A stretch of 5,899 nt of DNA, from NCBI GenBank assembly GCA_965658355.1, contig CBFHRX010000058.1, forward strand, positions 1 through 5,899, written 5' to 3'. The DNA comes from UBA11891 sp965658355 (GTDB lineage: Bacteria; Bacteroidota; Bacteroidia; Flavobacteriales; Flavobacteriaceae). The notes below the pieces were generated by a model. It was not told where the DNA came from and did no database searches. It saw nothing but the letters and a program-made list of their open reading frames with translations. Each line of letters opens with the position of its first letter. Position 1 is the stretch's first letter. This document shows, piece by piece, positions 1-5,899 of the stretch. The translations under genes were made by a program, and so were the position numbers.

Positions 1-1499
1 CTATTGTTACCGTTATGGGACATGTTGATCACGGTAAAACATCTTTATTGGATTTTATTCGTGAGGAAAATGTAATTGCTGGAGAATCAGGAGGCATTAC
101 ACAGCATATCGGGGCCTATGGGGTGACCCTTAAGAGCGGCCAGCAAATGACTTTTTTAGATACTCCTGGTCACGAAGCCTTTACGGCCATGCGTGCGAGA
201 GGTGCTCAAGTTACCGATATTGCGATTATCGTGGTAGCAGCCGATGACGCCATCATGCCACAAACCAAAGAAGCCATAAGCCATGCCCAAGCGGCTTCGG
301 TACCCATTGTATTTGCGATCAATAAGATTGATAAATCGACTGCCAACCCCGATAAAATAAAAGAAGAGTTGGCGGGCATGAATTTAATGGTAGAAGATTG
401 GGGTGGTAAAATTCAATCTCATGATATTTCAGCTCTTAAAGGAACTGGAGTCAATGAGCTATTAGAAAAAGTATTGCTTGAGGCAGAGCTTTTAGAATTA
501 CAAGCAAATAAAGACAGAAAAGCCAAAGGGACTGTTGTAGAGGCTTATCTCGATAAAGGACGAGGTTATGTATCCACGGTGTTGGTACAAACGGGTACCC
601 TGAAAATTGGCGATTACATTTTAGCGGGTAAACACAGCGGAAAGGTAAAAGCCATGTTCGATGAGCGCGGCAATACGTTGGAAGCAGCGCCTCCTTCAAC
701 ACCAGTTTCTATTTTAGGGCTCGACGGTGCTCCTCAAGCAGGGGATAACTTTAATGTCCTTGAAGACGAAAGAGAAGCCAAGCAAATTGCAGCCAAGCGT
801 ACGCAATTATTAAGAGAGCAAAATGTACGTACGCAACGACATATTACACTCGATGAAATCGGAAGACGAATTGCATTAGGCGATTTCCAAGAATTGAACC
901 TGATTCTTAAAGGAGATGTTGACGGTTCGGTAGAAGCCTTGACGGATTCGCTTCAAAAATTATCGACAGAAGAGATTCAGGTCAATATAATTCACAAAGG
1001 GGTCGGCGCGATAACAGAATCTGATGTATTACTGGCCTCTGCCTCTGATGCTATTGTCATTGGATTTAATGTCCGACCAACAGGTAATTCTAGAGACTTA
1101 GCGGAGAAAGAAGAAATTGATATCCGCTCTTATTCCATCATTTACGACGCTATTAATGACGTAAAAGATGCGATGGAAGGGATGCTGTCTCCCGATATGA
1201 AAGAAGAGGTAACAGGAACCGTAGAAATACGAGAGTTGTTTAAGATTTCAAAAGTTGGAACCATAGCCGGTTGTATGGTAACCTCTGGTAAAGTGTATCG
1301 CAATTCAGGGATCCGCGTGATTCGGGAAGGTGTTGTAGTACATACAGGAAGCCTTACGTCTCTCAAGCGTTTTAAAGACGATGTCAAAGAAGTTAGCAAA
1401 GGGTATGATTGTGGATTGCAGTTGAAAAACTACAATGACATCAAGCTAAACGATGTTCTAGAATGTTACCAGGAGGTAGCTGTTAAAAAGACGCTCTAA
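1..1499 (+). CDS. infB: Translation initiation factor IF-2, 3' part (5' end outside window)
   Basis: IF-2 is the cytoplasmic GTPase that brings initiator fMet-tRNA to the 30S subunit and promotes joining of the 50S subunit. The reading frame is open from the left edge; the first full codon is at position 3, leaving 498 visible residues before the TAA at 1497-1499. The G domain is complete in its signature motifs: P-loop GHVDHGKT (18-41), switch I GGITQHIG, DTPGH (159-173), NKID (321-332) and SALKG in the G5 position. Domain II beta-barrel follows (around KGRGYVSTVLVQTGTL), then domain III and the C-terminal fMet-tRNA-binding C2 domain, which ends in the family-typical GLQLKNYNDIKLNDVLE. The N-terminal domains lie upstream, so the ATG at 15 sits inside the P-loop strand and is not a start. 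The gene converges on the SPOR gene with a 7-bp gap. Family identification is secure. Confidence 0.97.
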   Translation, partial: IVTVMGHVDHGKTSLLDFIREENVIAGESGGITQHIGAYGVTLKSGQQMTFLDTPGHEAFTAMRARGAQVTDIAIIVVAADDAIMPQTKEAISHAQAASVPIVFAINKIDKSTANPDKIKEELAGMNLMVEDWGGKIQSHDISALKGTGVNELLEKVLLEAELLELQANKDRKAKGTVVEAYLDKGRGYVSTVLVQTGTLKIGDYILAGKHSGKVKAMFDERGNTLEAAPPSTPVSILGLDGAPQAGDNFNVLEDEREAKQIAAKRTQLLREQNVRTQRHITLDEIGRRIALGDFQELNLILKGDVDGSVEALTDSLQKLSTEEIQVNIIHKGVGAITESDVLLASASDAIVIGFNVRPTGNSRDLAEKEEIDIRSYSIIYDAINDVKDAMEGMLSPDMKEEVTGTVEIRELFKISKVGTIAGCMVTSGKVYRNSGIRVIREGVVVHTGSLTSLKRFKDDVKEVSKGYDCGLQLKNYNDIKLNDVLECYQEVAVKKTL

Positions 1500-1506
1500 C
1501 GAACTT

Positions 1507-1881
1507 CTATTTCGGCTCTAGTAAGAAAGCTCCCCGAAAGTATTTTTTGATTTCTCCAAGGATTTCCCTGGCCTCAGATAGTTTTTTATAAGGGCCCACT
1601 TGGACTTTGTAATTGGGGGTTTCAAAAGACAATTCGGGATCGAGATTTTCTGTAATTTTAGGGAGGCTATCCATTACTTTTTGGGCCTCTTCATAGGTGC
1701 CATTATATACTTGAATCCTGAAATTATAAGCAGCATAAAGCTCTTTATTTGCTTCTATTTTTAATTGCAAAGCAGCTGTTACCAAACTGTCTTCTAGGAT
1801 TTCAATAGTCCCTTTTTGCGAAGTATTTTGACTGAATACAAGTCCTGATACTAGTAAAAGAAGGTAAGATATATAGTGCAT
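1507..1881 (-). CDS. Small secreted SPOR-domain protein
   Basis: This predicted 124-residue exported protein consists of a signal peptide and a C-terminal SPOR domain, a fold that in characterised proteins binds denuded glycan strands of peptidoglycan. From the ATG at 1879-1881 the protein begins MHYISYLLLLVSGLVFSQ, a short hydrophobic signal with likely cleavage after the Ser-Gln region near residue 18. Residues about 20-50 are charged and probably helical. The SPOR-like part spans about 54-122: FRIQVYNGTYEEA, then PNYKVQVGPYKKLSEA, then a helix and the closing strand GAFLLEP. An in-frame TTG at 1944 would add 21 residues (Lys/Phe-rich) before the signal peptide; I prefer 1881 because it gives a normal signal peptide. 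The stop TAG (1507-1509) lies 7 bp from the infB stop. It is divergent from actA, so it is not part of that operon. The exact role is unknown; a link to the respiratory complex would be speculation. Confidence 0.85.
   Translation of the reverse strand: MHYISYLLLLVSGLVFSQNTSQKGTIEILEDSLVTAALQLKIEANKELYAAYNFRIQVYNGTYEEAQKVMDSLPKITENLDPELSFETPNYKVQVGPYKKLSEAREILGEIKKYFRGAFLLEPK
1510..1548 (+). terminator. Weak candidate terminator for infB, inside the SPOR gene 3' end
   Basis: A 6-bp inverted repeat, TTTCGG (1510-1515) and CCGAAA (1534-1539), encloses an 18-base loop and is followed by a T-rich tract (1541-1548, TATTTTTT). Read on the + strand this has the layout of an intrinsic terminator placed 11 bp after the infB stop. 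The stem is short, with only three G:C pairs, and the loop is long, so it may be chance. The sequence also encodes the last residues of the SPOR protein on the other strand. Confidence 0.25.
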
Positions 1882-1902
1882 GAGAGGCTTCGTTTTGTTG
1901 AA

Positions 1903-1910
1903 CAAATTAA
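1903..1910 (-). promoter_or_regulatory. Possible -7 box for the SPOR gene
   Basis: Read on the - strand, this site is TTAATTTG, one mismatch from the Bacteroidota -7 consensus TAnnTTTG. A TTG (complement of CAA at 1931-1933) lies 20 bases upstream, a fitting distance for the -33 element. Transcription would begin about 15 bases before the ATG at 1881. The match is imperfect in AT-rich DNA, so this is tentative. If right, it also argues that the TTG start at 1944 is not used, because the transcript would begin downstream of it. Confidence 0.3.
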
Positions 1911-1913
1911 AGG

Positions 1914-1927
1914 TTTTTTTAAAAAAA
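1914..1927. repeat. T7A7 perfect palindrome in the divergent control region
   Basis: Seven T residues (1914-1920) are followed directly by seven A residues (1921-1927), a perfect 14-bp dyad. It lies between the possible -7 and -33 elements of the SPOR promoter. Such a tract is likely to alter DNA stiffness or curvature. It could be a simple base-composition accident of an AT-rich intergenic region; no protein-binding role is shown by the sequence. Confidence 0.5.
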
Positions 1928-2013
1928 CTGCAAGAAAGCCTCAACCATTATTTAGAATAGATTTAAATTAAATAAATGTCTTACTAAGGATAGTCCAAAA
2001 ACTACTTATGACG

Positions 2014-2021
2014 TATTTTTG
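2014..2021 (+). promoter_or_regulatory. Bacteroidota-type -7 promoter box for the act operon
   Basis: TATTTTTG is an exact match to TAnnTTTG, the -7 consensus recognised by the Bacteroidota primary sigma factor. I see no good TTTG -33 element at the expected distance (about 1988-1997), so the promoter may be weak or helped by an activator. Transcription would start near 2026-2029, giving a leader of about 50 bases to the ATG at 2077. It is the only exact + strand match I found between the SPOR and actA starts, and would drive actA, actB and the genes beyond the window. Confidence 0.5.
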
Positions 2022-2076
2022 TGCTGGATTTTAGACTAGACTATTGAAGCTTTCAACATACATAAACACGAATAAG

Positions 2077-3351
2077 ATGGTGAAATTTCTCGTCGGTAGA
2101 CGACTAATGATCCTTCTCTCTTTATTTACCCTGCTTTCAGCATCCGTAACAGCACAAGATCAAGAGCCTGACCCAATGGCTGGGAAAAAGCTCTTCAATG
2201 CCAATTGTGCTGCCTGCCATAAGTTGAATAAAAAAGCTGTGGGTCCTGCATTGAGAGGAGTAACGGCAAAGTATGATAAGGAATGGTTGTATAGCTGGAT
2301 TAAGAATAGCGCAGCCATGATCAAAGCGGGAGACGCTCAGGCAGTTGCTATCTGGGAGGAGTATAACAAAACAGCCATGACAGCATTCCCACAATTAAGC
2401 AATGCTGACATTGACAATATTTTAGCTTACACCGACTATGTGCCCCCAGTAACAACTCCACCAGCAGGCTCAGTTGCTGCTCCTGTAGCAGCACCATCGG
2501 GGGTTACCAATGAGATAATTCTTGCGGTTCTAGCCCTTGTATTTGTGCTTTTAGTTGTTATGTTGTTCTTAGTTCAAAAAACACTCTTGCGGATTGCAGA
2601 AGCAAGTGGTGTGGAACTCGCAACCGCCGAAAAACCAAAGCGAACACCGATCTGGCAAGCCTTTGCACAAAACCAATTTTTGGTTTTTGTATCAGTCGTT
2701 TTCCTTTTACTATCAAGCGCTTACTTTGCGTACGGATACCTTATGCAAGTGGGAGTGGACCAAGGATATATGCCTGTACAGCCGATTCACTACTCGCACA
2801 AGATCCATGCCGGTGCCAACCAAATAGAATGTAAATACTGTCACTCTTCAGCTAGAGTTTCTAAGCACTCCGGAATACCCTCTCTTAATGTTTGTATGAA
2901 CTGCCACAAAAATATTGCAGAGTACAACGGGGAAGAAGATCTAGAGAATGGCTATACCAAAGAATTCTATACCAACGAAATCAAGAAGCTCTATGCTGCC
3001 GTTGGTTGGGACGAAGAAAACCAACAGTATACAGGTGAATCGCAACCGGTAAAATGGGTTCGCATTCACAACTTACCTGACTTTGTTTATTTCAATCACG
3101 CACAGCACGTTCAAGTGGGTGAGATTGAATGTCAAAAATGTCATGGACCCGTAGAGGAAATGGAGATCATGTATCAATATTCACCGCTGACAATGGGATG
3201 GTGTATCAACTGTCACCGAGAAACCAATGTAAAGGTTGAAAGCAATGAGTATTACGCAAAAATCCACGAGGAACTTTCCAAGAAATATGGAGTGGAGAAG
3301 CTCACAGCAGCTCAAATGGGCGGCTTGGAATGTGGAAAGTGCCATTATTAA
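2077..3351 (+). CDS. actA: Alternative complex III subunit ActA, six-CxxCH cytochrome c
   Basis: ActA is the multihaem cytochrome c subunit of alternative complex III, accepting electrons from ActB on the periplasmic side and passing them towards the oxidase. From ATG 2077 the protein has 424 residues. It starts with a signal peptide (n-region with GRR, hydrophobic core MILLSLFTLLSASV, cleavage near TAQ). A class I monohaem domain follows, with CAACH at 44-48 and a likely Met ligand near 101. Next come a Pro/Ala-rich linker (about 122-142), membrane helices at about 146-166 and 200-220, and a short basic, probably cytoplasmic loop between them. The periplasmic module carries five more haem motifs: CKYCH (252-256), CMNCH (273-277), CQKCH (352-356), CINCH (376-380) and CGKCH (419-423), the last just one residue before the stop. 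An in-frame TTG at 2044 would add 11 residues; ATG 2077 gives a more normal signal peptide and has A at -3. actB begins 20 bp downstream, so the two are co-transcribed. Family is secure; the exact start is moderately so. Confidence 0.92.
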   Translation: MVKFLVGRRLMILLSLFTLLSASVTAQDQEPDPMAGKKLFNANCAACHKLNKKAVGPALRGVTAKYDKEWLYSWIKNSAAMIKAGDAQAVAIWEEYNKTAMTAFPQLSNADIDNILAYTDYVPPVTTPPAGSVAAPVAAPSGVTNEIILAVLALVFVLLVVMLFLVQKTLLRIAEASGVELATAEKPKRTPIWQAFAQNQFLVFVSVVFLLLSSAYFAYGYLMQVGVDQGYMPVQPIHYSHKIHAGANQIECKYCHSSARVSKHSGIPSLNVCMNCHKNIAEYNGEEDLENGYTKEFYTNEIKKLYAAVGWDEENQQYTGESQPVKWVRIHNLPDFVYFNHAQHVQVGEIECQKCHGPVEEMEIMYQYSPLTMGWCINCHRETNVKVESNEYYAKIHEELSKKYGVEKLTAAQMGGLECGKCHY

Positions 3352-3357
3352 TTAGTT

Positions 3358-3365
3358 AGAAAGGT
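3358..3365 (+). promoter_or_regulatory. Shine-Dalgarno-like site before actB
   Basis: AGAAAGGT lies in the 20-bp actA-actB gap, six bases before the ATG at 3372, and is complementary to the 3' end of the usual 16S rRNA anti-Shine-Dalgarno region (AGAAAGG part). Bacteroidota mostly start translation without strong Shine-Dalgarno pairing, so this may be incidental, but it supports the chosen actB start. Confidence 0.35.
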
Positions 3366-3371
3366 AGACGT

Positions 3372-5899
3372 ATGTCAACAAAGAAAACATATTGGAAAAG
3401 CATGGATCAGTTGCAAGACAACAACTCCATGGTTCAAGAACTTGAACAGAACGAATTTGTTGAAAAACTTCCTGTTGAGCCATCGGCTGACGCAGAGGCA
3501 GAGGCAGCCACCAGTCGCCGTGATTTTTTAAAGTACGTTGGATTTAGTACTGCAGCGGCTACACTAGCAGCATGTGAAGGACCTGTGATTAAATCAGTTC
3601 CTTACGTAGTTCAGCCAGAAAGAATCATTCCAGGAATAGCAAATTATTACGCCACAACCATCGCGGATGGATTTGACTTTGCAAGTATTCTTATCAAAAC
3701 AAGAGAAGGCCGTCCTATCAAGGTGGAGAGCAACAAAACAGCTCCTGTAAATGGCTCTGCCAATGCACGTGTTCATGCCTCGGTATTATCCATGTATGAC
3801 ACCCTGCGATTACAAGGCCCTAGAGCCAATGGTATTGATGTGTCATGGGATGACTTATACCTACAGCTAGAGGCGAAGCTAAAAGCAATGGCTGCTACCA
3901 ACAAGTCTATTGTATTGTTGACGCAAACATTAGCGAGCCCTACAACGGCTAAGATCGTAGAAGGCTTTGTAGCCAAATACCCAAACATCAAACACATTAC
4001 GTACGATGCAGTAGCTGAAGACGCAGCTTTGCAGGCCTTTGAAAATATATACGGTCAACGAGCCTTAGCCGATTACGATTTTTCCAAAGCTGAAGCCATC
4101 GTGTCAGTTGATGCTGATATTGTAGGCGATTGGCAAGGGGGAGGTTTTGACGGCAGCTATGCCGAAAGCCGTGTTCCAAAAGGGAAAGAAGGAAAGCGCA
4201 GCATGTCGAAGCACTTTCAATTCGAATCGAATATGTCACTTGCAGGAGCCAATGCAGACCATCGTATTCCTGCCTCTCCAAGTGAATTAAAAAACATATT
4301 GGCCAGTATTGCCGCTCAAATACTAGGAGAAACAGATACAGCGACTTTAAGTGCCGGCCACAAAAAGCAAGTAGCTAAAGCAGTTAAAGCCCTTAGATCT
4401 GCTTCTGACAAAGCGGTTTTAGTTTCAGGCTTGGATGACGTAGCGGCGCAAGAATTAGTGTTGGCTGTCAATCAAAAGCTCGCTAGTGAAGCTTTTATAC
4501 CGGAACAGCCCAAACTTACTCGTAAAGGAAATACCCAAGAGGTATTGCAATTGCTAGAAGATGTTGCCGCTAAAAAAGTAAACGGATTGATTACCTATGG
4601 GGTCAACCCACTATTGACTCTAGCAGAAGCTACAAAACTAAAAGCTGCCTATGCTAATTTGGATTTAAGCTTGGCTTTTGTGAGCAAAGAAGACGAAACT
4701 GCGTCTTCTTCACAATATGTTGCGGCTACCCCCCATTACCTAGAAGCATGGGGAGATTATGAATTAAAACAAGGGCACTTCGCTTTGTCGCAACCCACTA
4801 TAAAGCCGCTGTTTGACACCCAACAATTCCAAGATGTATTGTTGAAGCTTTCAGGCAGTACGGAATCGTACTACCAAGCGATTAAGGAAAACTGGAACAA
4901 AAATGTTTTGTTCGGCGCTTCCTGGAATCAAGCCCTTCATGATGGTTATATCAGCCGAGAAGCAAAAGCGTTAACAGCTGTCCATTCAGTAGCTGTTGCA
5001 AGCCAACTTAAAGCGTTGTCTACGACTGCAACTAAAGGAATGCAGCTGGTACTTTATACCAAGACAGGCATGGGCGACGGTCAGCAAGCCAACAACCCTT
5101 GGTTGCAAGAATTCCCAGACCCTGTTACCCGTGTTTCATGGGACAACTACCTGACTATTTCCAAGTCTGATGCAGATCGTCTTGGATTGAAAAATGTAAA
5201 TGTGGCCAACGGTGCCCTGAATGGTAGTTACGCTCAGATTACTGTTAACGGAAAAAGCCTTATTGCTCCTGTTCTTATCCAACCAGGACAAGCAAAAGGA
5301 ACGGTTGGTTTGGCATTTGGATACGGAGAAAAAATGGGCCTTAAAGAAGAAATGCAAGTAGGTGTCAATGCCTATGAATTGTATTTCGGTCAAAATAAAA
5401 CTCAAAATGTTACCATTACTCCAGCCGAAGGCTATCATGAGTTTGCTTGTGTACAATTGCACAACACGCTAATGGGTAGAGGTGATATTGTGAAAGAAAC
5501 CACTTTAGAGGTTTTCAACACCAAAGATTCGCATTACTGGAATCCTGTTCCTGAAGTTTCCAAAAATCATATGGAAATGCCTGTGACCTCTCCAGAAGTT
5601 GATATGTGGCAGGAATTTGACCGCTCCATTGGGCATCACTTTAACTTGTCAATAGACTTAAATGCTTGTACTGGTTGTGGTGCTTGTGTGATCGCCTGTC
5701 ACGCCGAAAATAATGTGCCTGTAGTTGGAAAGCGAGAAGTTCGCAAATCACGCGATATGCACTGGTTGCGTATTGACCGTTATTACTCTTCTGATGATAC
5801 CTTCAAAGGGGACTTAGATACCAAAGAGGCCATTTCAGGTCTTGGAGATTCACTGACTACTTTTGGTGAAATGGAGCAAGCAGCTGAGAATCCTCAGGT
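3372..5899 (+). CDS. actB: Alternative complex III subunit ActB, iron-sulfur molybdoenzyme-like protein, 3' end outside window
   Basis: ActB is the large periplasmic iron-sulfur subunit of alternative complex III, carrying electrons from the quinol site to ActA. The window holds 842 residues in one uninterrupted frame; full-length members have about 1,000. Residues 1-47 form an extended leader with YWKS (7-10) and NEF (27-29), typical of the 'MoCo extended Tat' leader family, followed by the Tat motif SRRDFLK (48-54) and a hydrophobic stretch ending LAAC with Cys68, a probable lipidation site. Residues about 70-720 are the molybdopterin-oxidoreductase-like B1 domain, with GVNP (410-413), NNPWLQE (574-580) and PDPVTRVSWDN. 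No CxxC-type cluster motif follows Cys68, so B1 appears to lack the N-terminal [4Fe-4S] site, as expected for ActB, which has no molybdenum cofactor. The ferredoxin-like B2 domain starts near 745; its first cluster motif is CxxCxxCxxxC at 766-776 (5667-5699), followed by ENNVPVVGK. Other cluster cysteines lie beyond the edge. It is the second gene of the operon after actA. Confidence 0.95.
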   Translation, partial: MSTKKTYWKSMDQLQDNNSMVQELEQNEFVEKLPVEPSADAEAEAATSRRDFLKYVGFSTAAATLAACEGPVIKSVPYVVQPERIIPGIANYYATTIADGFDFASILIKTREGRPIKVESNKTAPVNGSANARVHASVLSMYDTLRLQGPRANGIDVSWDDLYLQLEAKLKAMAATNKSIVLLTQTLASPTTAKIVEGFVAKYPNIKHITYDAVAEDAALQAFENIYGQRALADYDFSKAEAIVSVDADIVGDWQGGGFDGSYAESRVPKGKEGKRSMSKHFQFESNMSLAGANADHRIPASPSELKNILASIAAQILGETDTATLSAGHKKQVAKAVKALRSASDKAVLVSGLDDVAAQELVLAVNQKLASEAFIPEQPKLTRKGNTQEVLQLLEDVAAKKVNGLITYGVNPLLTLAEATKLKAAYANLDLSLAFVSKEDETASSSQYVAATPHYLEAWGDYELKQGHFALSQPTIKPLFDTQQFQDVLLKLSGSTESYYQAIKENWNKNVLFGASWNQALHDGYISREAKALTAVHSVAVASQLKALSTTATKGMQLVLYTKTGMGDGQQANNPWLQEFPDPVTRVSWDNYLTISKSDADRLGLKNVNVANGALNGSYAQITVNGKSLIAPVLIQPGQAKGTVGLAFGYGEKMGLKEEMQVGVNAYELYFGQNKTQNVTITPAEGYHEFACVQLHNTLMGRGDIVKETTLEVFNTKDSHYWNPVPEVSKNHMEMPVTSPEVDMWQEFDRSIGHHFNLSIDLNACTGCGACVIACHAENNVPVVGKREVRKSRDMHWLRIDRYYSSDDTFKGDLDTKEAISGLGDSLTTFGEMEQAAENPQ

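Noticed and set aside
1482..1500. GTTA/TAAC inverted repeat across the infB stop
   Set aside because: Only 4 bp of stem, all but two pairs A:T; too weak to call a terminator in either direction.
1882..1944. N-terminal extension of the SPOR protein from a TTG at 1944
   Set aside because: It would place 21 Lys/Phe-rich residues before an otherwise normal signal peptide, start at a rare codon, and cross the T7A7 tract and the possible promoter.
2044..2076. N-terminal extension of ActA from a TTG at 2044
   Set aside because: It begins at a rare start codon only about 15-20 bases after the likely transcription start, and the ATG at 2077 already gives a complete signal peptide.
2594..2827. 77-codon + strand open frame inside actA
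   Set aside because: It is an out-of-frame reading of the membrane-helix region of ActA, with no independent support.
3492..3503. Two tandem GCAGAG units in the actB leader
   Set aside because: It is just the codons for Ala-Glu repeats in the acidic leader; two copies are not meaningful as a repeat.
3594..4281. Three open frames on the - strand (60, 74 and 94 codons) inside actB
   Set aside because: They lie opposite a clearly coding, family-recognised frame, show no recognisable domain and have no promoter-like lead; they are antisense shadows.
5136..5462. 108-codon open frame on the - strand inside actB
   Set aside because: It is antisense to the conserved ActB region between NNPWLQE and the ferredoxin domain and has no recognisable features.
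1..5899. A previously undescribed biological system
   Set aside because: All of the coding space is explained by infB, a SPOR protein and ACIII genes; no mobile element, defence, CRISPR, RNA gene or biosynthetic signature was seen on either strand.

Overview
This window looks like a piece of a Bacteroidota chromosome, most likely from the class Flavobacteriia. Three things point there: the gene neighbourhood (infB, a small SPOR-domain gene, then the alternative complex III genes), the style of the proteins (extended Tat leader on ActB, haem-rich ActA), and an exact match to the Bacteroidota -7 promoter box TAnnTTTG ahead of actA. The assignment is by recognition of protein families, not by a database search.

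Layout. Positions 1-1499 (+) carry the 3' part of infB, translation initiation factor IF-2, entering the window just before the P-loop of its G domain. Positions 1507-1881 (-) carry a small secreted SPOR-domain protein that converges on infB with only 7 bp between the two stop codons. The stretch between its start and the next start (1882-2076) is a divergent control region with a good promoter candidate on the + strand, a weaker one on the - strand and a 14-bp T7A7 palindrome. Positions 2077-3351 (+) encode ActA, a membrane-anchored cytochrome c with six CxxCH motifs. After a 20-bp gap, positions 3372-5899 (+) encode the first 842 residues of ActB, which runs off the right edge and has no internal stop.

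How the genes work together. actA and actB are the first two genes of an alternative complex III (ACIII) operon. ACIII is a quinol:cytochrome c (or direct oxidase) oxidoreductase that replaces the bc1 complex. Quinol electrons pass through the iron-sulfur clusters of ActB to the haems of ActA and on to a cytochrome oxidase. The remaining genes (actC, actD, actE, actF and often cytochrome oxidase subunits) would be expected just to the right of the window. infB is a translation housekeeping gene with no functional link visible. The SPOR gene is a cell-envelope protein of unknown specific role.

The window is ordinary core-genome sequence. I saw no mobile element, CRISPR array, RNA gene or clearly undescribed system. 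The points most worth a second look are the six-haem architecture of ActA, the unusual export leader and lipobox of ActB, and the compact control signals around the SPOR gene.
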